The position numbers and the translations under genes are program-made. DNA of 64,000 bases, taken from Congeria kusceri (taxonomy: Eukaryota > Mollusca > Bivalvia > Myida > Dreissenidae). The notes below the pieces were generated by a model that saw only the letters and a list, made by a program, of their open reading frames with translations, was not told where the DNA came from and made no database searches. Positions 25,688 to 37,300 of this stretch are shown piece after piece (the first letter of the stretch is position 1; each line of letters starts with the position of its first letter). The stretch is from assembly GCA_027627225.1 (NCBI GenBank), contig CM051030.1, positions 5,185,001 to 5,249,000 of the forward strand, read 5' to 3'.

Positions 25688-26781
25688 TTGTGTTTCAAGT
25701 GGCAAAGGTTGGTAGGCTTTTTTGAATGCATGATGCAAGTCTTCAGCTGGTGATTCTTTACATATGGTATTCAAGTTCTTATGTCAATAATGTGAACAGC
25801 ATTAACAGATCAGTAATAATTTCTTGCATGTTCAGATATTCTTAAGTGTCGGTCCGAAGGACCTGACCGGTTATCTTCCAGCAGGTCTCGTAAAAGATCT
25901 AAAGGAAGCAAGACGGATGGCCTGTAAAATTTGCACTTATTCCAAAATTAGACCCATTTTTGTCCTGTGAATGCAGTCCTATCATTCTGACATGTACAAG
26001 ACCGAATGTCCAGTAATCCCTAAACACTTTTTGGAATGTCTGATGTTTGTAAATGGAGCCCACTAGAGTATTGCGGCAGTGTTGTGATTTCAAATGCCCC
26101 AGATCTGTGCAAATTGAGACTTGACTTAGAAATGGGCCCCTAATTAAGGGAGCAAAGTGCTGACAAGGGGAAGCAGGGCGAGACAAAAAAATAGGCAGGG
26201 CGGGGTTCCCCGCTATTTCGCCTTAGATATAACACTATGGACAGACTCAGTTTTCAAAGTGAAACTTCCAAATCAGAAACATTGTTTATATTACATAAAT
26301 ATTTTATCCAAGTACATTGTTTATATTACATAAATATTTTATCCAAGTACCAGTGGTCAATAAGTTGATTGTCATGTGTAATTTGTCAATATTTTTCTTC
26401 CCCCCCCCCATGTCATGGGTAAAAAAGTAGCATCAATTGCAACACCAGAAACACAACTACATGTAATAGTAATTCTTTAGGCCTAAAGTACACATAGTGT
26501 CAAATTTGGCTTGCACATTGTACCAGTATGTTTCCAAATAAGTTGTTTTTATTAAAATGTTAAAACAGTATAATTTTGATTTATTAAGTTAAAAAGACGG
26601 TTTCACAATGGATGTACTGATTTAAATTTAAATTGGGCAAGAGTTGATTACCTTACAGCTGCTCACATCTTTGAACTGAAGAGCCATTTTCTTCTTAAGA
26701 AAATAACTAATTTATTCATAAACTTGGAAAAAAATGTGGTAAAAAATATGCAACTGTAATAACTGTTACAACTCAACTGTC

Positions 26782-27858
26782 TGGGGCCATATTCCAGAAA
26801 CATCTTAAAACACACTATTATGTGAAATTAGAATAAGACGTCAAACATAGAATAAACTGTTATTAGTGCAATATACACATACATATATAAATGTATCAGT
26901 AAAATTGATTTTACCACATAACTGTTTACTTGTATGCATTAACAAAATTGTCACAAAATATAGCACTGTGTGCATGCGTGCATGAACACAGTTTATAATT
27001 ACAGTAAAAAATGATCAAAAACACCATCAGTTTTAATGAAAAAATAATGGAAAATGCAAATTATACCAAAAGTATTTACAGAATGTAACAAACATACTTA
27101 AACAACTTGAAATGCACACTTTTGTGTGAAAAAAGAAAAAAAAAATGTCCATTTTATGTTTGATGTCTTATTCTAACTTCAAATAATAGTGTTTTAAGTA
27201 AGATCTTATCCTTAACCTTCAAATAATTTTCATGAACATGTTATCTCATATTTATATGGCATTCATGAACATGTTATCTCATATTTATATGGCATTCATG
27301 AACATGTTATCTCATATTTATATGGCATTCATGAACATGTTATCTCATATTTATATGGCATTCATGAACATGTTATCTCATATTTATATGGCATTCATGA
27401 ACATGGTATCTCATATTTATATGGCATTCATGAACATGTTATCTCATATTTATATGACATTCATGAACATGTTATCTCATATTTAAATGGCATTCATGAA
27501 CATGTTATCTCATATTTATATGGCATTCATGAACATGTTATCTCATATTTATATGGCATTCATGAACATGTTATCTCATATTTATATGGCATTCATGAAC
27601 ATGTTATCTCATATTTATATGGCATTCATGAACATGTTATCTCATATTTATATGGCATTCATGAACATGTTATCTCATATTTAAATGGCATTGTACTAAG
27701 GGTGAATTCATTATCAACCTATTATTACCTGTTGTTTACTTGACAATAAAGGGATTCAAACATTTATATGCAGTTTTAAAAATATTAGATTAAAATACTT
27801 GGAACTTAAGTGAAAACAGTTTAAGATAAACTTAAGATGTTTCTGGAATATGGTCCCA
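26782..27858. mobile_element. MITE family D copy carrying a 33-bp minisatellite
   Basis: Ends tggggccatattccagaaac and gtttctggaatatggtccca. The interior follows the family order (cttatccttaaccttc, then later attggaactt-like and cttaagatg) but is enlarged by the array at 27228-27690. Confidence 0.75.
27228..27690. repeat. 33-bp minisatellite, 14 copies
   Basis: Unit contains catgaacatgttatctcata and tttatatggcatt. 33 bp is a multiple of three, so one frame stays open (period 11 residues), but nothing else suggests coding. Confidence 0.95.
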
Positions 27859-28168
27859 GAAGTGTTTAATCCTGCATACATTCAGAAGTGTTTACATCCA
27901 GGACAGAAGCTGAGAAAGGGCAGTATGGAATAACAGGGAGTGGTTCTGAACACTCCCAGAGTACGGTGCCTTAAAGTCGCCATTTTAAGTGCCTGTACTT
28001 GTGCCTCACTTATGGAATGCTGGTAGCGTGTTTGGGAAAAAACGCTATCACAGGCAAACTGAATGAACTGTTATACGACATAGGAGTGCCTGTTACGTTT
28101 TTATTTTATTCCATCTTAAAATTGTGCCGTACACTTTCGTGACATGATTGTGTAAATGGAAAGTCATT

Positions 28169-28300
28169 ATGGCTGTTGTAACAATGATCATGATTTCACT
28201 CACCAACTTAATGTTGTTTCTGTGGATGGCTGGTTGCCATGGAAATGAAAATGAAAGTGACATAAAAGGATGGAGTTACACGCTACCAGATAGTCAAAAG
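28169..28300 (+). CDS. LMLN: LMLN exon 1: signal peptide and start of propeptide
   Basis: ATG opens a 44-codon exon with a hydrophobic core ([20 protein letters not shown]) and then [10 protein letters not shown], a plausible secretion signal and cleavage zone. It ends with LPDSQK and a gtataa donor in phase 0, and joins exon 2 (VIYDVLLD) so that LPDSQKVIYDV matches the usual propeptide pattern of the family. A second ATG five codons in is possible. No better first exon was seen between here and exon 2; most of that intron is a MITE. Confidence 0.75.
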
Positions 28301-31300
28301 GTATAATGAGTTTAATTCATTGATGACAATCTGTAGGTCTGTTATACACAAATTTTTATTTGATTTACAACGGAATAAAATACTGTGTTTTCCTAACTTA
28401 AAGAAAATACTACATGGGAAAACATTTGAGGCGTGTCGTGGGAAAACCAGGCTTAACGCATGTGCGTACCACACTGGCTGATCCAGGGCAGCACTTTCCG
28501 CTTTTACGGCATTTTCTGTTTCAAAGAAGTCTCTTCTAATCATAGTTCCACTGTAGGCGGTAAGTGTTGTCTGGATTAGCCTGTGCGAACATCACAGGCT
28601 AATCTGGTATGACACTTTACGCACGTGCATTCAGCCAGAGTTTCCCACAACACGTCACGCCTCATTTATTTTCAAAGTGTTGAGTTTTAACTTTCTATTT
28701 CACCTTAATAATTAAACTATGAAGCAACTAATACTAGTGTTTAGTGGAACAATATTTATTTGATATAATGTACACAATGATAGGGAATAGGAACACACCA
28801 CAACTTTCCACTTTACATAAATAATTCCATCTTAGATGTGAAGCTCTTACTTACACTAACAAAATTTCATTCTGCATTTGCATTTTACTCTACATCTCAT
28901 AGGTCATATACGATGTGCTACTGGACAGAGAAGCAAGTCCACATGTACGTAAGCGCAGTGTCTCCCAACTCCGTATTAATCTGTTCTACGACACCAGTGT
29001 CCACTGGCTTCCTACAGACCAAGAAATCCTTATCAAGGTAACTGGTTCGTACTCATAGAGGTAAATAAAAAAAAATAAAAATTAAAAATTAATTTCTTTT
29101 TGACAACTTCAGTTATGAATCTTATTGTATAAAGAATGTTTTCTTGCCTCTACATTGTCGAATACCCAGAAGTGATATGCCGTTACACTCTATAAATCAT
29201 AAATGTAGTATACGGAATGAATCAACACTGGGGTTACCGAGGACGTTGCCTCTATAGCAAGTAAAGAACCCATTCAGTGCATTGCAGCAATTATCGATGG
29301 TCCATAACGTGCAAGAACAATTATTGAACCAAAGCAAAATATTATATTCTGATAAGATTTTGTTTCGCAGGACAAGGTCGAACAGGCTGCTTTGTTCTGG
29401 CAGGAAACGCTGAGGGTTCAACCGACACACGCCCCCATACGACTGAGCAGGTGAGCAGTTTAAGCACATACACATTCAGAATCACTAGCGTTTTGCTATC
29501 CAGTCTCCACAAGTCTGGGTCAATATTCACCAACCAATTCTTAGACTGAAGAATAAAGAATAGACTTGGATTCAATATAAACCATCCTTATGTGTTTTGT
29601 TAGTTATCTGTATTGATACAATTCTATCACTAAATATTGTTTTTGGTTTAAAAAATTGTGAATTTTAAATTTTGTCTGAGAAAATTAAGATTTTTTAAAG
29701 AAATTTCCAAAAATTGCTACACAGTTTGTGCACAAGCCAAGAATTGTGTAAACATTCATTTTCAAACAGCATGCTAGTGTGTGTTAGTCTAATAAAGAAT
29801 GCTTCTAATGAATTGTATCAAAATTATAACAAAATTTAGCGTTTTCTTATCAAAATGAAGACTGAACCAAATGATAGGAAAAATCTGATGAATTCATGGT
29901 TGTTAGGGTGCCTTCCTAGAATTGGTCAGTAACTGAGTGAATGGCTGATCTCTACATTATCTGGCCTTTATTTCGTATGAGAGACCTTAAAGTTTTAGGT
30001 AAAAGTCTCACTGGTGTTGAAACTGTGTTCATTTAGGGTATAAAAGCAGTTAAGCTCTTAAGTGGCTGAATATACAGGAAAAGAGGGTATTAATCAACTT
30101 TACAATATTATGCACAATATCAGTAAAAATGCACGTCTTATATCAGTTAGCTTGAGTAAATAAAACGATCAACTGTTCCTGTATCAGTTCAACTGTTCCT
30201 GTATGGGATCAAAGCAATGTGATTGGCTAAAACCAGTGCCTGTATGAGATGTAGCGCTTTTGATTGGTCAGTTGAACTGTTCCTATATGACATTGCAAAT
30301 ATGAAAGTTTTTAGAAAAAAATGACGCCATCTTGAAATAAATACAACAAAACACACATAAAATAGGATTTGTAAAATTTTCAGTGTTATGTTTTTAAAAT
30401 AATTGAAGTTCTTATTATCCTTCATAATAACCTTAAAGAGGTTAGGAATTTTAGTCAATAATGTCATGTTGATTAATAAAATACTTATTAAATAATTGAT
30501 TTCATACAGGCACTGTCATTTGTCCTCGGTCAGCTGCATTGGCATTTGCCCTACATGCCAATACAGCAGACCTCGAACAAATAACAGTGCCTGTATGAAA
30601 TCACTTATTTAATAACATTATAAGATAACATAATAGTTTCAAGAATATTCTTACGTCTTTAGTCTAAGAAAGGGTTGGTGAATATGGGCCCTGAGTGATC
30701 TAAATAAACCAATCTGTCTTGACAAATCAGTCCTCACTAGAAAGCTGATCGCAGATCTGCCACGATATTTAACTGAATACCAGTTATAGGTTACCTCCTT
30801 TACCCTATCTCCCAAGATCAATCTTTTTAAATATCCTGGATCCAGACTGTGACCTGTGTGACCACAAAAGTCGTATAATTTATTCATTGGCCCAGTTCCA
30901 GCCTTCCCTGAGAATTACATGTACTGGTTAGCGAGTATTTGTCGGACAGTAGTATTATCTGGATCTTTTTAAATATTCACGTTTCGTAACCGCTTTTCGT
31001 ATTTTATCATCATAATACTAGTAAACGCTTGTATTTTCAAGTAAGTTAAGTTTGTCTTCGAAAAAAAGTGATTTTATTTTTGGGTAAAACCCCAAATGTT
31101 TACGTTGATAGTCTGAAACGCATGCAACTGTCGTCTGGGGAAGTAAAATGATGTGCGCATGCACGATAAAATCCCAATTTGGGACCCAGGCAGGGTTTGT
31201 GATAGTTTTGGCTGTCTGCTTGTTATAGCAGACATAATTTGGCAGAACATTTTTTAACCCGCTAGGACGTTAAGGACGTGCGTAGTAGCTGCATAGATAC

Positions 31301-34300
31301 GTAATGTTTAGTAATCTCTTTAAAACGTCATGCTTCCGTATTTGTTTCAAAGCCTTACTTATATTCCCTAGTTATTATTAAATCATTTGATAAAGTGGTA
31401 TTATTCAGATATAAATATCTGATAATTTATTTGTTTTCTAATATAGCTTGAATAAAGTTATAAAGCATTTCTCCATATATTTCACAGTAAAAAAAAAATG
31501 TTAGGAAAATACTACTGTCAACATGAAAAAGACCGTGTTTTATGTAGCCCTTTCTGGGCCTCTATTGTTGCGCATCCGCACAAGTGACACTTATTTTGTT
31601 TACATAGGCAAACTGGTGATGAACCCAGGATGTAACATGCGAGTTTTCATCGTTGAGTTTGTTCATGAATTAAAACTGTCCCAAAATAAATTCATATTTC
31701 GTCCGACAAATACTCGCTTACCAGTACATCCATTCATGAATTTTTTTTTCGTCAAGTTGCAAACAGATTAATAACAACGGTAACAAAATTGCGAATTCCA
31801 CAACAGGGACGACGTGATTTGCACAGCAAATCATTCCGTGCAAATCGAGAGCGTCATAAACCATTTGCACTCAGTGTTTTTTCCAGCTCTAATAACTCCC
31901 CAGCATATCTTTGGTATCAGAACACCAATTTACCTACCGGTTTAAAAAATCCAAAATATCGTGAAGAAAATTCCTAAAAGAAGTTGAAAAGATCCAAATG
32001 TTGCTATATTTACTTTCATCAAAAGAATAAATACAACTGGAAGAATCAAAGTTGTTTTAGAGTTATTTTTTGGGAACTTACTGTTTTTCATCCTGTTTGA
32101 TGAAAGTGATAAAATTCACAATTTGAAAACTATGCATATTTTCCCAATTCAACAGGTACTGGGCCAATATCCACAAAGCTCCTTAGTGAAAACTTAATTA
32201 AATTTAATAAAATCATAAAATTCCTTTAGTCTGTGACTGGTTCATTTAAACTTTATTTTGTCTTAAATGGTTTTAATCTAGTAAATAATGAAAAGACGCT
32301 TCTAATTTTACAGTATTTCAAATATAGAATATTGATTTTCACAAGGAAAATGTTATTTTGAATTTTTAACTTAAATATGACTTACGTTAAGATTTTCCTA
32401 AGGAGCTTTGAGGATATGGCCCCTGGTACCATTCTGAAAGTACTGCGGGAAGGTGCTGGCACTAGCTACCAATGATGTGGATTATTTCCATAGGAAGTGT
32501 GTGAGTAACGAGGTTCGTTACTACAATGGGGTGAAGTACTGTCGAGACGGGTGTGCGCCTCTCACTCACTGCGGTGACATCATCATCCCGAACAGTCATC
32601 TACAGGTAATGAACGGTCATCTACAGGTAATGAACGGTCATCACAATTTCATATCGGAATGACTTGCTGCCCATTTGGGCATAGGTCATACAATTCCAAC
32701 TTGCCTAAATCCACCTGAACTTGTCCGAAATGTGTTTCGACATTGTTGTATTTTTGGTAAATGACTCATTTAATTTCATAAATTTGCATCTTTCTTGTAC
32801 TTTTGGGCAGACACTTCAAAACTTACCCGAAAAGGTTTTTACTTGTCACGGCTTCGGGCAAGTGGGTTATTTCAAAGACTGAATAAATACACTTCATTCA
32901 ACTATAAACTTGTCTGTGTGCTGGTAATGCCAGGTAAGTGGGTTATTTCGAAGACTGAATAAATACACTTCATTCAACCATAAACTTGTCTGTGTGCTGG
33001 TAATGCAAGGTAAGTGGGTTATTTCGAAGACTGAATAAATACACTTCATTCAACCATAAACTTGTCTGTGTGCTGGTAATGCCAGGTAAGTGGGTTATTT
33101 CAAAGACTGAATAAATACACTTCATTCAACCATAAACTTGTCTGTGTGCTGGTAATGCAAGGTAAGTGGGTTATTTCGAAGACTGAATAAATACACTTCA
33201 TTCAACCATAAACTTGTCTGTGTGCTGGTAATGCTAGGTAAGTGGGTTATTTCAAAGACTGAATAAATACACTTCATTCAACCATAAACTAGTCTGTGTG
33301 CTGGTAATGCCAGGTAAGTGGGTTATTTCAAAGACTGAATAAATACACTTCATTCAACCATAAACTTGTCTGTGTGCTGGTAATGCCAGGTAAGTGGGTT
33401 ATTTCAAAGACTGAATAAATACACTTCATTCAACCATAAACTAGTCTGTGTGCTGGTAATGCCAGGTAAGTGGGTTATTTCAAAGACTGAATAAATACAC
33501 TTCATTCAACCATAAACTAGTCTGTGTGCTTGTAATGCCAGGCAAGTGGGTTATTTCAAAGACTAAATAAATACACTTCATTCAACCATAAACTAGTCTG
33601 TGTGCTTGTAATGCCAGGCAAGTGGGTTATTTCGAAGATTGAATAAATACACTTCATTCAACCATAAACTTGTCTGTGTGCTGGTAATGCTAGGTAAGTG
33701 GGTTATTTCGAAGATTGAATAAATACACTTCATTCAACCATAAACTTGTCTGTGTGCTGGTAATGCAAGGTAAGTGGGTTATTTCGAAGACTGAATAAAT
33801 ACACTTCATTCAACCATAAACTAGTCTGTGTGCTTGTAATGCCAGGCAAGTGGGTTATTTCAAAGACTGAATAAATACACTTCATTCAACCATAAACTAG
33901 TCTGTGTGCTTGTAATGCCAGGCAAGTGGGTTATTTCGAAGATTGAATAAATACACTTCATTCAACCATAAACTTGTCTGTGTGCTGGTAATGCAAGGTA
34001 AGTGGGTTATTTCGAAGATTGAATAAATACACTTCATTCAACCATAAACTAGTCTGTGTGCTTGTAATGCCAGGTAAGTGGGTTATTTCGAAGATTGAAT
34101 AAATACACTTCATTCAACCATAAACTAGTCTGTGTGCTGGTAATGCCAGGTAAGTGGGTTATTTCGAAGACTGAATAAATACACTTCATTCAACCATAAA
34201 CTAGTCTGTGTGCTTGTAATGCCAGGCAAGTGGGTTATTTCAAAGACTGAATAAATACACTTCATTCAACCATAAACTAGTCTGTGTGCTTGTAATGCCA

Positions 34301-37300
34301 GGTAAGTGGGTTATTTCGAAGATTGAATAAATACACTTCATTCAACCATAATACACTTCATTCAACCATAAACTAGTCTGTGTGCTGGTAATGCCAGGTA
34401 AGTGGGTTATTTCGAAGACTGAATAAATACACTTCATTCAACCATAAACTTGTCTGTGTGCTGGTAATGCTAGGTAAGTGGGTTATTTCGAAGACTGAAT
34501 AAATACACTTCATTCAACCATAAACTTGTCTGTGTGCTGGTAATGCCAGGTAAGTGGGTTATTTCGAAGACTGAATAAATACACTTCATTCAACCATAAA
34601 CTAGTCTGTGTGCTGGTAATGCCAGGTAAGTGGGTTATTTCAAAGACTGAATAAATACACTTCATTCAACCATAAACTTGTCTGTGTGCTGGTAATGCCA
34701 GGCAAGTGGGTTATTTCGTAGACTGAATAAATACACTTCATTCAACCATAAACTAGTCTGTGTGCTGGTAATGCCAGGTACGTGGGTTATTTCAAAGACT
34801 GAATAAATACACTTCATTCAACCATAACTTGTCTGTGTGCTGGTAATGCAAGGTAAGTGGGTTATTTCGAAGACTGAATAAATACACTTCATTCAACCAT
34901 AAACTTGTCTGTGTGCTGGTAATGCAAGGTAAGTGGGTTATTTCAAAGACTGAATAAATACACTTCATTCAACCATAAACTTGTCTGTGTGCTGGTAATG
35001 CCAGGTAAGTGGGTTATTTCGAAGACTGAATAAATACACTTCATTCAACCATAAACTTGTCTGTGTGCTGGTAATGCTAGGTAAGTGGGTTATTTCAAAG
35101 ACTGAATAAATACACTTCATTCAACCATAAACTTGTCTGTGTGCTGGTAGTGCAAGGTAAGTGGGTTATTTCAAAGACTGAATAAATACACTTCATTCAA
35201 CCATAAACTTGTCTGTGTGCTGGTAATGCCAGGCAAGTGGGTTATTTCGAAGATTGAATAAATACACTTCATTCATCCATAAACTAGTCTGTGTGCTGGT
35301 AATGCCAGGTAAGTGGGTTATTTCAAAGACTGAATAAATACACTTCATTCAACCATAAACTTGTCTGTGTGCTGGTAATGCTATAAATGGCGATATGAAT
35401 TATTAAAAATATATTAGTTTAAACCTATATATTTTAGCTCAATTGCATCAAAAGCCTAAGGCTTATAGAGACACTCTTGAGTCTGTTTCCTGGGTAGAAC
35501 CAGTACCTGGTGTCTTTAGGGGGGAGATCTTGAGAACGCTCCTAGAGTGAGGATCGAACCCGGGACCTCCCGATCGCTAGGCGGACACCATATCCACTAC
35601 GCCACCGCGACCTTATAAAATATATTAAATAAATATATTCAAGAGTTTGAGCTCTTTTTGGAGAGGAATTTACAACAATTTTGTGTAACTTTTCTCATTT
35701 TTGAGAAAAACATTGTATTGACATGAAAAACCAAAATATCATGGAAATATTGAAAGTCTGACTTTCTTCTCTTTTGTGTGATATCCTTAACATAATGGTC
35801 AATGCTCTTTTAATTCATAGTTGGTTTTCAATGCTTACGATGTGTTTTAATACATTTTACTATAGCTTATACTTCTGATGTACGATTGATGTATATTGTC
35901 GTTTTGCTAAAGCTTGTACTTCTGTACAAGACTATTTATGCGTATATATGTACTTCGTATAAATAAATCAGAATCATCCAGAATGTACATAGAAATGCAT
36001 GCAAAGAATTTTTGGTTTTCCAGATAATTATCTAGATGTACATACATAATATATAATATTTGGTTAATAATTATTAAATTAAAATATAATAATATATGTT
36101 TCTAGCAATGCTTAGAAAACCTTTGAATATTTGACACGACAATTTCAGAGCTGTTACTGGTGGGACAGTGTTGCCAACGAGTACTACGCCCCGCCAGAGA
36201 CGCAGCCGGGTGTGGAAGATGCTGACTTTATTCTGTATGTGGCAGCCATTTCGTCTGAGAAATGTCTGCGGGAGACGACCGTGGCGTACGCAGCACATTG
36301 TCAGCTGGAGAGTGCGCTAGACAGGCAAGTATCATGTTGTAAGTGTAGAGAAAGATCTAGGATCAAAAAAGGTACAGGTTGCTCTGGGAAGGGGGGACAT
36401 AGACCAGTTCTTTGACATTTTTTAATACTTTGGTCAATCCTAGGATTTTATCAGGTTAATGGTTCTAATTAAGGTTTTTAAGCATGGTTTCTGCATTTTG
36501 TTATTGAATACCAGCAGAAATGTATATATTTCTAAAGATATTCAACATTTCTCTGTTGACCTGCCCAGAGGGGCAGCAGGGGGGGGGGGGGTGTGTGCAA
36601 AATGGAGCAGGGTGCTGCACCCTGCTATTTCAGTCAGGATCTTTCGGTGCGTAGGTGATAAATAGACATCTCCCATGTTTGCCACAATTTTTTTAAGTAT
36701 GTATCTGTAGGATAGAGCCTATTGCTGTTCCTAGACTATAAAATCAAGGGCATATACTGGTAATTTTAATCAAGGGTGACATCAAATAACACAACATTAC
36801 CTTAACAGGTATTTCGCACATGACACACATAATGCTGATACAATCAAGTTTTAAATTGCATGATACCTGCACGGACACATTTAGTAGTCAGATTCGATAA
36901 CAATTATAGATACAATTATAGATACAATAAACTCCACTTGTAAACGATATTGTGCAGACCATAAAATTTACATCTCTATATCGAATATCATTACATCTGT
37001 ATATAAACAACCTACAGCATGGGCATACAGGTATACAAGAGAGACGCAAACAACGATCTTTTTACATACGGTACATACATTAAATGAAGAGCATGTGTAA
37101 TGAAAGAACATCAAGAAATGCAATCAATTTATGATTATTTAATAAATATTCACGATTGTCAAGATCTCTTCAATGATTTATTTTTCATAATTTTCACAGA
37201 CTGTGCACAAGTGTATATAGCATTCTGATCATCTGCTGAGTGTGAATCATGTCGAGTGTGAATCATGTCGAGTGTGAATCATGTCGAGTGTGTGTGATGT

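Larger units (their letters stand above)
23061..28168. other. Intergenic, between cGLR 5' end and LMLN
   Basis: No gene recognised. It holds a nested inverted-repeat element (23457-24710), an inverted copy of the 161-bp-unit repeat (24870-25687), and a MITE containing a 33-bp minisatellite (26782-27858). A 33-bp direct duplication (cattgtttatattacataa...) sits at about 26279-26350. The last 300 bases before 28169 should hold the LMLN promoter; nothing canonical stands out. Confidence 0.5.

Noticed and set aside
27232..27684. Open frames with an 11-residue period starting MAFMNMLSHIY
   Set aside because: They are the 33-bp minisatellite read in one frame; there is no start context, splice sites or non-repeat coding sequence.
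31523..31771. 82-residue open frame in LMLN intron 3 beginning [12 protein letters not shown]
   Set aside because: Looks like a signal peptide, but no homology was recognised, no splice-linked exon is nearby, and LMLN exons 3 and 4 join in phase without it.
32855..35385. Possible CRISPR-like array (regular repeats)
   Set aside because: The 76-bp units are head to tail with no unique spacers, in a eukaryotic intron; it is a minisatellite.
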